Part shown: positions 22,538 to 33,474 of the stretch, one piece after another
Layout of the letters: the number at the start of each line of letters is the position of its first letter
How positions within the stretch are numbered: position 1 is the first letter of the stretch
DNA from: Diphasiastrum complanatum
Lineage: Eukaryota; Streptophyta; Lycopodiopsida; Lycopodiales; Lycopodiaceae
DNA: 64,000 nucleotides
NCBI GenBank assembly: GCA_029204225.1
Contig: CM055111.1
Span: 5,364,403-5,428,402, forward strand
Reading direction: 5' to 3'
Position numbers and translations under genes: made by a program
Notes under the pieces: model-generated
What the model saw: the letters and a program-made list of their open reading frames with translations, nothing else
Told to the model about the DNA's origin: nothing
The model's database searches: none

Positions 22538-24130
22538 ATGTCAGATAGAGAATCCAGATTAGAACGATACCGTAAGCTTAGAGAGGAATTTTTAACAAAG
22601 ACAGAGTGAGAGTACTAGTCAAAGAAATCTAGACGAAATCACTGCCCAATTACTTGAACTCCTAATTAGCTTCGGTATGGAGGGTCCTGCTGCATGTTTC
22701 ATTTCTATCTCAAAAATTAAGTACGATTATTTAAAGGGACTTCTTCTGATGATGCAGATAGCTATGTCTCACAATTTGAGTCAATCACTAATGCGAATAA
22801 CGAAGGTACTGACATAGACAAACTACAAATATTTTCTGGTCTGCTAAGAAGAAGACGCGCATATGGTACAGTTAGGCTGAACCAGGCTGTGTAGGAATCC
22901 GGTACTTGCTGAAAGATGCATTTCTGAAAGAGTTCAGAGAAATTGGTTACAAATCTAGAATTCTCGGACGTTTGAACAATGTTCAGAAGAAGAGTAAAGA
23001 ATTTCTTTGCAAATATACACGAAAGCTTAAAAATCTTATAGGAAAACTAACCAGTATATATCCCGTTGATATGCAGATCGAATGGTTTTTTTGGTTTACC
23101 ACCAAAGACTGATTGGTATTGCAAACAAGGGGACATGGCCTCCTTAGCAGCAGTAATAGCTAGTGCAAAAAATTTCAAGACCTCAAAACTAGCACGAAAG
23201 AGACGATCAACTAAAAGATCTCGAAAGTCTAAAACTGATTCCAGTGATATCGATGATGATTCAGATTTTGACTCAAGTATCAGTTCGTCAAATTCGAAAT
23301 CTGAAAGCAGCGATTCATCAAAATCAGAAGATGATAAAGGAGAGAGAAAGAATAAACGACGATCCAAACGAAAGGACGACACGAAAGTTGTCGAGGATAA
23401 GTCGTCAACTTCTAAAGTTGAAAAGCTTTGGAAGAGTAATATGACTGACCTTAATAAAAAGTTTAATGATTTGAAAGTGCTGAAGTTGCAGATAAACGAC
23501 CAAAAGCGTCTTCTTCCAACTCAAAAATGTGGTGTACGAAATGTGGAACTTCTGGACACACTAAGGAAGATTGCACTACTGTGAATGTCAAATATATTGA
23601 AGATCCTGCCTAGGAGGTACTTTTTACTTTTTAGAATAATGCAACTACTAGCTATGTTCAGGGTATGGTAGCATCAGCCCAGCAGGACAGACCCAAGTTC
23701 GCACCAAGAAGACATAATCCTCCTGAATTTGTTGGACCAGCAAAATCTCAAACCGCGACTAAACCAGTTTTGGGCAACTGTCACAACTATTTTGAGCCGA
23801 GACATTTTTCTCCTGACTGTCCTCAACCACGGAAGCCGATTGGTTATGTATCGTTATGCTCGAATTGTAGAGAGCCTGGCCACAAGTATCCTGACTGCCC
23901 TCAGTCGTAGAAGCCGCGAACCAAATATCAGTATGTAGTAACACCAGCTGTTGCAGACTCGAAAGCAAAAGCTTCGACTGATGCTATTGTGCAGAGAATT
24001 GATGTTATTGAAGGAAAATTGGCAAAGACAAAAGATTAGTCCTGGCCAAGTGACGTGAAAAAGATTTTCAAAGTCACAACGAGAAGCAAAGGCTCCTCGA
24101 AACCTGAACAGAATCTTCAACGAAGCGCAG
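22538..24130 (+). pseudogene. gag: Athila-like gag with three zinc knuckles
   Basis: It begins at the ATG at 22538 (MSDRESRLERYRKLREEFLT), 53 bp after the PBS, with a stop after 23 codons. The capsid core follows in another frame at 22906-23112 (LKDAFLKEFREIGYK, LCKYTRKLKNLIGKL). A Ser/Asp-rich acidic linker then leads to CCHC knuckles: CTKCGTSGHTKEDC (23533-23575), a damaged second one in which the second Cys is Tyr (CHNYFEPRHFSPDC), and CSNCREPGHKYPDC (23857-23901). At least four frame breaks or stops are present. The linker 23245-23400 is strikingly rich in Ser and Asp (SDFDSSISSSNSKSESSDSS). Confidence 0.85.
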
Positions 24131-24137
24131 AAAATCC

Positions 24138-24965
24138 GTGAAGAAGAAATCTTCTAGCAAGTCAACGAATAAATCTATGACTAAAGATCTCAAAGATGAC
24201 CCCGACTATGACCGCGATGCTACAAGGTTATTTGCGAAAGATATCTCAGTAGAGACGAAAGAAATCATCAATGCTGAACTTCACTCAATCGCTACAGAGA
24301 AGGTGGTCACTTTCGAGAAAGGGGACGATGAAATCATGAAGATGAAATGGTCTAGTGCGATTATTGATAAGCCCATCTCGAAATCGAAGACGAAGGACTA
24401 TGACATCATGACTGATATTGGATCTCTTCGTCTGAACATTACTTTTGAACAGCTGTTGGCAGATAACACTTGTTATAGAAAGCAACTGAAAGGTCTTTTT
24501 GTACCTAAAAAGAAAAAAAAAATTTCTTTGCTAGATGCTAATGTTTTGTCTATTGATTTAGGTGATCTCGGTGCACCTGAAATTGACGTTACCATTGCGG
24601 GATGCCTGATCAAAAAAGTGCCAATTGACTCTGGTTCCAGTGTAAACATAATAACAGAAGACGCAACTCATGCTTTGGGGTTGACCGACATTCATCCGAC
24701 CCAACGAAACATCAAGATAGCTGATTCGACACAACGAAAACTTGTTGGAGAACTGAAGGATGTCACTGTTTACATTCAAGCCAAGCCATTCACAATGAAT
24801 TTCATTGTTATCAAACCACTCCGATTGTCATCTTATTCTGTGCTGATTGGATGGCCTTGGCTTTATCAATCAAACGCAAGTGCTCATTGGAAATCCAGAG
24901 AGCTGAGATTTCATACTGGTGAGACCAATAATCGTGATAAGCCAACAGAACAAATAATCACCTAG
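24138..24965 (+). pseudogene. pol: Athila-like aspartic protease region
   Basis: A 275-codon open frame. After a basic Lys/Ser-rich N-terminus and a linker, the retropepsin fold starts near residue 140: CLIKKVPIDSGSSVNIITED carries the catalytic D-S-G. It is followed by HALGLTDIHPTQRNIKIADS and the second hydrophobic glycine signature SYSVLIGWPWL. The catalytic triad looks intact, making this the best preserved enzyme of the element. Its start depends on an earlier fusion with gag, so the ATG at 24138 is not the original start. Confidence 0.85.
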
Positions 24966-25400
24966 AGTCGGGACAAATATGAAGGTGAAACGCCTTTGTC
25001 TGATACCAGTTTTTCCTCAGAAGAATCTTCTTATGTCTTAAATATTTTTTCTAATGAATCTGACATTGAATTTTAATATTTTGAATGTTATGAGAATGCT
25101 AACGAAGAAGAATTCTTCGATGCCTGCAATGCTGAAACAGATGTTTTGTTTGAAGAAATTGAAGTTGCAGACACGAACTCGAAAGAGTCTGATGATTTGA
25201 GTGACAAATCTGAACATGAATTTGGTAACAAGGACCAGGTTGACAACAAGAATACATCTATTGAGTCAACCATGCACGAAATTCATGGCCATACCAAGGC
25301 CAGTATGATAGAAGGTATCATATTACCAGATTCTACTGAACTAATTGAGCTTGCACCTGGCAGATTTGTGCATGTTTGAGAGTCACTTGGAGAATCAGAG
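24966..25400 (+). pseudogene. pol: Acidic protease-RT linker
   Basis: Asp/Glu/Ser-rich sequence (for example EIEVADTNSKESDDLSDKSE in frame 25146-25379), ending ELIELAPGRFVHV. This is the usual spacer before the RT. Stops at 24963, 25074 and 25377 interrupt it. Confidence 0.65.
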
Positions 25401-26630
25401 TTGGCAGAATTCACAGAATTATTGAAGGAGTATCAAAATGTTTTTGCTTGGTCGCTCAACGATTTGAAAGGTATATCTACAGAATTTGGAGTGCACAGTA
25501 TTGATCTTAAGAAGATGTTGTACCTGTTCGACAGAGACAATATCGTCTCGATCCTAAGTACTCTCTCATGGTTAAGGACGAACTCAACAACCACCTTAAG
25601 GCAGGTAATATCTATCTCGTCTTAAGCAGTGAATGGGTTTCACCCATTGTTGTCGTCCCAAAGAAGAAAACTGGCAAAATACAAACTCAATGCTACCACA
25701 AGGAAGGACCATCATCCTCTGCCCTTCACTGATTCTGTCTTAGATCAGGTTGCTGGTCAAGAGATTTACAGTTTTTGTGACAGATTTTCTGGATATAATC
25801 AGGTTGGAGTGCAAAAGGAGGATCATTCAAAGACCACGTTCACTACGGATTGGGGCACTTATGCCTACAACAAAATGCCCTTCGGCCTTTTCAACGCTCC
25901 AGCGACTTTTCAGCGAATCATGATATTAATTTTTGCTGCCTTTATAAGAACTTTTTTCGAAATATTTATTTATGATTTCTGTGTATATAGTGATATCAAG
26001 ACACACCTACAGAAGCTGAAATTAACATTGCAACGGTGTCGAGATACTTGTTTATCCGTTCATCCAGAGAAATGCTTTTTCGATATGAAAGAAGGAATAT
26101 TACTAAGACACGGAATATCTAACAGAGGAATAGAAGTCGACAAAGATAAAGTCAAGCTTATAAAGAATCTTCAGATACCAACCAATTTACGTGAACTAAG
26201 AGCTTTCTTAGGACATGTCGTCTATTATCAAAGATTTATTCAAAATCATGCTTCTATTGCTGCCTCTCTTACACATCTACTGAAGAAACAAGTGGAATAC
26301 TTGTGGATGAATGAACAGCAGAAAGCAGTCGAAGAACTTAAAGCAAAGGTTGATCAATGCTCCTATTAGAGACCACCCAACTAGACTATTTTATTTCATA
26401 GTTATGTTGATGTTTCTGCATTTGCTATTGGCGTCTGTCTGAGCCAGAAGGACGACCAAAAGAAGGATCATCCCATCTACTATGTGAGTCGACAGCTCAG
26501 TGCCTTAGAGAAGAATTATTCGGCTACATAAAGGGAAGCACTTGGCATGATTTTTACTATTAAGAAATTTTGGCATTGTTTGCTGATATATGCATTTATT
26601 TTTCATGCGGATCATTATAAGGAACTATAC
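25401..26630 (+). pseudogene. pol: Athila-like RT and first half of RNase H
   Basis: Order: ELLKEYQNVFAWSLNDLKGI, then after frameshifts SEWVSPIVVVPKKK, HHPLPFTDSVLDQVAGQEIY, FCDRFSGYNQV, YAYNKMPFGLFNAPATFQRI and FIYDFCVYSDIKTH. The catalytic Y/F-x-D-D is FIYDF here, so the first Asp of the pair is replaced by Tyr and the enzyme is inactive. RNase H starts with DVSAFAIGVCLSQKD and YYVSRQLSALEKNYSAT, and the frame is lost just after FIFHADH near 26612. The missing next residues (LKYLVNKPDLS) are the first residues of the minus-strand half at 18745. Confidence 0.9.
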
Positions 26631-26639
26631 CTAAATTTA

Positions 26640-27130
26640 TGATGAGATTTTGACCAACTAGCCACATACTTGGCATGACTCTAGGAAAGAGGCTAGGGTT
26701 GCAAATCAGGGCAAAAAAGCCAAGTTAACTTTCTTATTACATGCTATAAATTCACCTAACTTCAAAAAGAAAGTCACTTATGCTATGTATTCCATCTCTC
26801 CATAGTGAGAAGATAGATTGTTTTTGGAGCTCATTGGCAATCTCGAGCTACTCCACTATGTACATTGTGATTTTGTGATCAAAATGCAACCAAGTTGATT
26901 ACTACTTCATTCTCAATCTACCGGCCATACAACAAGTTGTGGTTCACACGTGTGGACTTGGATTTCATCATTGATCAATGCTTTTGATTGTATTGCTTGT
27001 TGTGTTTGCTAAATTGCCAATCTAGATCAACTTTTTGTGTCTAATTTTTTAATAGATTGTTAAGCAAGCATCCAATCACTCTTGTGGATCTTTCTAAGAT
27101 CTAGTTATGGTCCTAAAGTATAGTACTTTC
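26640..27130 (+). mobile_element. LTR-derived segment, inverted copy at 41919-42290
   Basis: From about 26745 to 27130 it is the diverged reverse complement of 41919-42290. Shared blocks include CTAACTTCAA, GCTATGTATTCCA, AGCTCATTGGCAATCTCGAG, TTGCCAATCTAGATCAACTT, GTTAAGCAAGCATCCAATCA and GGTCCTAAAGTATAGTACTT. Both copies end in TTTCACA and then diverge, as expected for an LTR edge. No PBS follows. The left part (26640-26745) has no match. Confidence 0.65.
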
Positions 27131-27640
27131 ACACCTTTGATGGAAGCATTCACTCCATTAATGTAGACAATTGGCTAAAAGATTTGGAATATAACTTCTA
27201 CTATATTGGAGGTATTGGTGATAGTGATATGGTTTTCTTTGCTTCATAGGATTTCCAAGGACGTGCTCAATCATGATGGAGAATCATTCAAGACTTTCTT
27301 CTTGTGAATTAGTTTAATCTCAAAGCAGTTTGTAGACAGGTCTTCAATCGATCCGACTTCATCAAATGGTGTTCTTTGAAAAATAACCACAATTGTTGAG
27401 TACAATCAAGAATTCCAGTAGATGTTTCCAATATTCGATTATGGGGAAGTATATCTTGTACAATGTTATATATATGGCTTACAACCACAATATCGGAACG
27501 CTGTAAAAAATTATCTACAAACTACTTCTCTACAGCTTGTGTTTCAATAATGGAATCTGCATTAGACTACGAGCAACAAGAACAAAGGCTTCAACTGAAA
27601 GTTGAAAGGAAAGAAGAACATGGTTTGCAAAAATGAAGAT
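27131..27640 (+). pseudogene. gag: Retrotransposon gag fragment of a third family
   Basis: Reading on from the LTR-like edge: HTFDGSIHSINVDNWLKDLE, NFYYIGGIGDSDMVFFAS, then, with several stops, SIMESALDYEQQEQRLQLK. The FDG...W...L..F pattern at the start is typical of a retrotransposon gag core. It differs from the other gag proteins in the window. Confidence 0.5.
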
Positions 27641-29693
27641 GCGGATACAAAAATTGATCGTTCAAAATAAAGCATTAGTGGATCGACAACCGAAACAAGT
27701 GGATGAAAGTGAAGACGCTTCTGATGATGAAGATGATCCCAACAAATGAGTCTGATGAGCAAAGCGACAACGACGAAACGGATGAGCAAAGCAACAATGA
27801 AATTCAAGTTCCAAATTCAGTAATGGTTGCATACAACAAAATTCTTATTCAAGGTTTAGACCAAGATGTGATGACAGATAGTGAAAATCAAGATTTAGAC
27901 AAAAGGATGGATTCAGATCAGATGCAAGGATAGATGGAGACAATCTGGACTCATATCAAAACTTATTCATAGATAACGAAACTACTAACCAAGAAAATGA
28001 GGATTAGGGTTTAATTCAAGATGCAGAATTTGATCAAGGGAATGATATTGTCAAAGCACATGATGGTCAAATGGAAGAGCAAATTTCAGAATTGTCAATT
28101 GGACGAGTTAACTCCTGATCAAGAGAAAATCCAAGAATCAATTAATCATCATTGGTAATTGGAGCAACATAACATTCCAGATAAGATCCAAATTCTCATT
28201 GAACACCCTTTCAAGTCTCACTTCATCCATCAAAGTTTTGGAACAAGATTTACATCAATGTCTTAATTTTATCAATGAATATGGACCATCAAATTGAGAG
28301 TATTTCTATGCTCAAAGAAAGTTGATCAAGGCATTCACTGGACTTTCAGAATGAGGATTATATGGCACTAATATTCCATGGTTTGAAATTGAGTGGCTAT
28401 TTTAATAATTTGATCGACGAAACATTTCAATATGATTTGGGAGCTTTTGAGAATATTTTTTTTATTCTTGACAACGATCTAATGGGGTTTGAGGTATTCA
28501 ACGAGCATATTCTCCACGATGAAGAGATTTTATTATTACATGAATATCCTACTCGTATCAATATTGTTGATTATTGTTTCATTCTTCATTGATCCATTTT
28601 ACAAGAGTTAAAAGTGGCTTCTATTGGGGAATCATATTCCTATGGATTCTCTAGAACTCAACAACCAATATCTGATTCACATGTGTATTCAGAATACATG
28701 GACGTGAATAATGATTGGGAATATTCTCTCAATCAACCAACACTCTATAGGAAGTTGATTTCAAAATATGCCATTGATTTGTATTAATTTCTTTGGAGAA
28801 AAAATTTACATTGCTCAGTAGATTCATATGTGGTCAATACTTTATTGAGTAATGTCAACAATGATTTTCTATGGTGGAAAGAATTGGTATTTCCATGGTT
28901 AAACCTTGGAACATATATAAATTCTCCCAAATCAATGCTTCAGGCATATACATGGCTAGTTATGGATTACAAATCTATGGAAATAAATTTTATATAAAAT
29001 CCAAACTGGCAAAATCAGAATTCAACTCTCTTCGGCATATCCAAGCAACACTTTTCAATGGTGTTGATTTGTGTTGGCCAAATTTAATGAAAATTTGTCT
29101 ATATTTGAAGAAGACGTATGTTCAAATTTGTCTATATTTGTAGAAGACATATTTGAAAATTTGTCTACTTCAGGCAACAATATGTTCAACGACATATCTC
29201 ATCGCATGATTGAGTGTCATTCTTAATGTCACCTACCTCGTATGGAGCATTTGTATTTGAACAACAATTTATGACTACCATTGCTCATGGAAGAATTATA
29301 ATTTTCTTCATCAAATTGGCCCCAAACAGCATGGATTGGTAGCTAGGATAGAAGATAAAAACAAGAATCCAAGGGAATTGGATAAGCATCCGAGTTGGTA
29401 TGATGTCGAGGAAGCAGACAAAAGAGGATATTGTGGTGATACTCTTTGTCCATTCCATACAAATTGGTTGCCAATAAGCAATATGGTGTTTCATCAACCT
29501 CTTCTTCGACCATCATTTTTTCCTTCATGGGAATATGGATTACAGTCTGAAGCTAACAAATGGATTCAATTCAACAGCTTTGGATCTAAAATGATGCAAT
29601 AAGTTTTGGACGACACAATCTCAAACATAACTACTTAACGGAGACGATCAAGCTAATCAAACAGACGTCTTTCATTTTTTAGGACAAAAATGT
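27641..29693 (+). other. Internal region of the 29.7-kb LTR element, poorly coding
   Basis: Short Asp/Glu/Asn-rich frames (27703-27933: DEQSDNDETDEQSNNEIQVP) and Phe/Tyr-rich frames (28362-28592, 28871-29143, 29336-29602) are broken by many stops. No protease, RT or integrase motif is visible. The segment runs to the PPT at 29694. Either the element is non-autonomous with an unusual internal region, or pol has been lost. Confidence 0.4.
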
Positions 29694-29707
29694 TTAAGTA
29701 GGGGGAG
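29694..29707 (+). other. Polypurine tract
   Basis: TAAGTAGGGGGAG directly precedes the LTR start TGTCATG at 29708. Confidence 0.7.
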
Positions 29708-30239
29708 TGTCATGTAGTTTTAGTACATCAGTGCTTATCAACGTATCAGAATATCCAATGTAAGCTTTGTAGGCCCAAAATGAGCTATTAGCTTTAATAA
29801 CAAGGCGGTTTCCTCTTTAGGCCTTCCAAAGTAATTAATAAGGATAATAGGCCAATAAGGCCCAAAATAAATTTAATAAGGCTTAACAAGTACTAACTAT
29901 CCCTCAAGATAGTTATATTAGGGCTTTGCCTATAAGTAGGCAAGAGACATCAATTTTAGGATCTTTTGGGCTGATTTGCAAATGAGAGCTCTAAGCCTCC
30001 TAGTCTTTGTGAATGTGAGCCATGGGAATAGAGCTTGGTAGGTCTCACATGCCCAATCCACATCAATCCATGCCCATTTGTACTTGGTTGATTCCATCCC
30101 TTTGATTCTATTGATAATTCCTTGAAGCTCCATTTGTTCTTTGTGTTTTATGGCTATATCAACATGAATGCTATGTTGTTTGCTTGATCTTAGCTTTAGT
30201 TTGATTGCTATGGCTATTTGATTGGGTTGGCACATGACA
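29708..30239 (+). mobile_element. 3' LTR with 7-bp terminal inverted repeat (532 bp)
   Basis: It starts TGTCATGTAG after the PPT and ends GGCACATGACA, so TGTCATG and CATGACA are perfect inverted termini. A TATA-like CCTATAAGTAGG lies at about 29930, followed by a U5-like region. Repeated TAAGGCCC and AATAAGGC words mark the U3. The matching 5' LTR was not found upstream of 27131. Confidence 0.7.
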
Positions 30240-31269
30240 GTAACCTCAATGAAATAAAGGTTGGGAGTCTCATTGCACTTTTAGCTTCGGAAGATAGTGA
30301 AAATTATCCATTTTGGATCACTAAAGTGATTGGCTTCATTCATAGCGACAACACGTTGACGAAAATTGTACGTGTGCACTGGATGCGAAGCACTTAAACA
30401 AATGCTTTCTTGGGAAGCTAATGAGGAAGATGAGTCATCAACTTCATCAGCTGAAAAGAAAAAAAGTCTTGATAATATTCGAGTCATGAGTTGAGAGGAG
30501 TTAGCGAGAATTCCTTGGAATTTGAATTGTGAAAAAAAACAATATAAAAAATATTTTTAATGTTTTCCAAATTTGTGGATTTAGCATAATTAACAACAAA
30601 TATATTATGTGAGTTATTTTTATAAAAGTCAATTTAGACTATTCAAACACCATAAATAATTGTGTATTTTGTTCATGTAGACATTTTTGCTATTTTTATA
30701 TTTTATTAAAAAGTTTAATTTTTTTAGGTTTTTTGCAAAAAATTAAAAAATTGTAAAATGGTTACTCTTATTTAGAATTTTGATCCATTCAAAAGATTCC
30801 GTGTTATATGCATATGCATGTTATTAGATAAATATGCATGTGCAATGTTACTAGTTTTATGTGTTGTATGATATTGTCAAGATACATTTTGGTATTTTGT
30901 TAAACCATGTGTATATCAAATCTCAAATCAGTACTTAATGGGATCATCTTATGCCAACCATAGGTCATAAAGCTTGTAGTCTATGCTAAATTGCCCTCTT
31001 ATGGAGCATGTGTACTCCGTTGGAAGACGATATTTCTCACAATATAAGACATTGAAAGGAGTTAAAAGTGTCTAAGAGAAGTGGACAAAAAACACAAAGA
31101 GTAAGTTGCATCTCGGGTCTAGCAAAAAAAATTCTATGAAGTTGGATGTGATGTTTGTTCAACAAGAATAAATCATAAGAGGGCTCCACCAAAAAGATTT
31201 GAAAAGGCTATCCACATTCAATGAATATACATTGCATATAACATTACCATCCACATAAAAGGTTGGCAA
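30240..31269. other. No gene recognised, AT-rich
   Basis: Short frames only; long A and T runs between 30530 and 30780. Confidence 0.45.
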
Positions 31270-31499
31270 TAATCAAAAAGTTTTTGCATACCATGAACAT
31301 ATTGGAATGTCACATGCTCTTCAAAATCTTAAAGTGCACAAGGTCATGTGCTTGAAAGGGCTTGAAATTTTCCACATGCTATATATGGACAATCTAGAAA
31401 GAAGAAAATCATGTTTTTGCGCCACCAAGGATTTTAATGTCTTATGGACAATCTAGAAAGAAGAAAATCATGTTTTTGCATCCACCAAGGATTTTAATG
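31270..31499 (+). pseudogene. Copia gag-pre-integrase scrap with 59-bp tandem duplication
   Basis: The plus strand reads YHEHIGMSHALQNLKVHKVM, then in a shifted frame AIYGQSRKKKIMF, resembling the zinc-finger region before Copia integrase. The end is a direct repeat: ATGGACAATCTAGAAAGAAG starts at 31385 and 31444, a unit of about 59 bp. Assignment to Copia is tentative. Confidence 0.4.
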
Positions 31500-31735
31500 G
31501 GTTGGGGGAGCCGCACCTTCCGCCTCGTGAATTCAGTTTTTACATTTTCTTTTCTTTTTTTTTGAGGTAAATTTTTTTTACGCGCACCTTTTGGGCGGAA
31601 GGTGCGTGTAAAAAATAGTGTGTAAGAAATAGTAAATTTTTTTACGTGCACTGCCTATAAAAAAAAATGTCGCCCCACAAATTACGTTCTATGAGGCACC
31701 ACCATTTCCTTTGTAAAAATTTAAAATCTGATTTT
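31500..31735. repeat. Hairpin-containing dispersed repeat, copy 1
   Basis: A hairpin has arms 31574-31590 (TTTTTTACGCGCACCTT) and 31599-31615 (AAGGTGCGTGTAAAAAA), 16 of 17 paired, with loop TTGGGCGG. A half copy (TTTTTTTACGTGCAC) follows at 31629. The flank GGCACCACCATTTCCTTTGT corresponds to GGCAACACCATTCTCTTCAT in copy 2. Confidence 0.8.
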
Positions 31736-32254
31736 AGGTCTTAGTGAACTAATAGTTCAAGTTTCAATAAAACAAACTTCATATTTCAAAAAACACTTTT
31801 AATCATATAGAGAGTGCGTGGATGACACAGCTGTGTGACGGATAGAACCTTGTTTTTTGAATAATTAACCTGAAGACATCTTCGGTGTTATTGATTCACA
31901 CTACTTAATTGATGCAAAGGTTCTCCAAACCTAAGTGTCATATGTTACGCTTGCAAAGCAAACCTCTAAACCTTTTGATGCAAGTATTTATTTGCTATTT
32001 GAATCCTGAATAGAAATAATTGTTACGTGTACATGATTGAATGCAGTCATGTCCATGGACATCAAGATGAGAAAGGACGGATCTCAATCACCAGAAATGT
32101 GAACGAAATAGCGCACAAAAGAAAACATTCCACGGAATCCACACAAAACGCCATTGTACGGAATCAGCTCCACAGATAGCAGCTGGAACCGGAATGATTG
32201 CTGAGTTAAAAAATCATACAGAAATGTATCGATCGATCTCAAAATGGCACGTAT
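31736..32254. other. No gene recognised
   Basis: Possible 3' flank of the small minus-strand gene at 32261. No repeats or frames of note. Confidence 0.4.
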
Positions 32255-32260
32255 CGGAAA

Positions 32261-32458
32261 TCAAAGCCGAGACAAATAATTCGCAGATGGAAAATATCCA
32301 ACCACTATTGGTGCAGCTGGCCTTCCAGACTTCACGTGACCTGCTTTTATTTTCTTCTGATTCTGCTGCTTCGGCTGAACCGACTCAGTTGGTGGATCAG
32401 CGTGTACTCTTTTGGGTTTGGGTGGAGACATATGGGCTGAGCTGAACCAACCTCCCAT
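32261..32458 (-). CDS. Small protein with N-myristoylation motif
   Basis: A 65-codon open frame on the minus strand. It starts MGGWFSSAHMSPPKPKRVHA, which fits the N-myristoylation consensus (Gly2, Ser6). It continues with a Pro/Lys/Gln-rich middle and ends SGRPAAPIVVGYFPSANYLS then Arg-Leu. The ATG context (CAGCCATGGGAGG) is good. A TATA-like element and a pyrimidine-rich leader precede it. A short membrane-anchored peripheral protein is possible. I do not recognise the family. It lies in the only part of 30-34 kb without retroelement coding, which supports a host gene. Confidence 0.5.
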   Translation of the reverse strand: MGGWFSSAHMSPPKPKRVHADPPTESVQPKQQNQKKIKAGHVKSGRPAAPIVVGYFPSANYLSRL

Positions 32459-32584
32459 GGCTGTATCAGTAGAAAAAAGACAATAAGAGGTGGAGATTTG
32501 TATTATACCTGTGCAATGGAAGAGTGAAGAAAGAATGCAGCAACGAAGAGGAGGAAGAGGAGAGTGGAGCAGGTACTAAAGAGA

Positions 32585-32660
32585 TGAGATGAATGCTTGA
32601 TGTGCAGCGAGTATTTATTGAAGAGGAGGAGCTATTGTGTTTGACCAGGAACGAGCTGCA
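32585..32660 (-). promoter_or_regulatory. Putative promoter of the small gene at 32261
   Basis: On the minus strand CAATAAATACTC (32611-32622) lies about 155 bp upstream of the ATG. It is followed by a CT-rich leader (CTCCACTCTCCTCTTCCTCC) typical of plant 5' UTRs. TGGTCAAAC, with a W-box-like TTGAC core, lies just upstream near 32642-32650. Confidence 0.4.
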
Positions 32661-32869
32661 GCCGCAGCTGAAGTTTCTATGGCGTGCCCACCCCAAAAAC
32701 AGCTACGTATGTCGCCCAATAAGTAGCCAACAACTGGCTGATGCAAAGTCCTGTTATTATTATTTATTTTCTTTCTAAATTCTTGTGGGTGTTGGATTCA
32801 ATGCTCTAAAACACACAAACAATTGATTCATGAATCTTCCAAATCAATTTGTTGAAACTGACATTTTAC

Positions 32870-33200
32870 GGTGGGGGGTTTGCCCTCCAAGGGCATTTCA
32901 TCGAGGAAGGGCGTCCACCCGAGGGGCGATAGCCCAATGGCGGAAGGGCTCGACGTGGTGTCCTTCCTCCCGTAAGTTCTGTTTTTACCTTTTTCTTAAT
33001 GTTTTTTTTGCCATAAATTGTTTTTACATGCACCTTCCGGGCGGAAGGTGCGTGTAAAAAAGGGTAAATTTGTTTCACGTGCACCTTTTGTCAACCTGAA
33101 GGTGCATGTAAAAAAAATTTGTCATAAATTTTTGTTCCCACATATTCTGCTATGGGAGGCAACACCATTCTCTTCATTAAAAAGTTAAAATTGAGATTAC
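32870..33200. repeat. Hairpin-containing dispersed repeat, copy 2
   Basis: Two hairpins use the same arm as copy 1. The first pairs 33021-33038 (TTTTTACATGCACCTTCC) with 33043-33060, 17 of 18 paired, loop GGGC. The second pairs 33073-33087 with 33098-33112, about 13 of 15. The left part (32880-32975) is G/C-rich, and inverted CCGGAAGG-like words recur. Flank similarity to copy 1 extends to about 33195. Confidence 0.8.
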
Positions 33201-33474
33201 GTATTGGGGAATGATAATTTTAGTGACCTTTGCACTCAATAAACTGGCCATAAAATTTTGATCAGCCTTGATTGAACCTAGCGTAAACGTCACTAAGAAA
33301 TCCTTCCCAGTTGTAAAGGATGGTGAGGAAGACATTATTTTAAGGCTACAATGTTTTTACAAGTCTCACGTATGCATTTGTGTGAGTCGTAATATGTCTT
33401 TGAAATCTTTTTTAAACCTTTTCATGAGCACTTATTTATTTTAGTGCTTTATCTAGAACATTACAGTTTTCAAA
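33201..33474. other. No gene recognised
   Basis: Between the hairpin repeat and the Gypsy fragment; nothing assigned. Confidence 0.4.
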
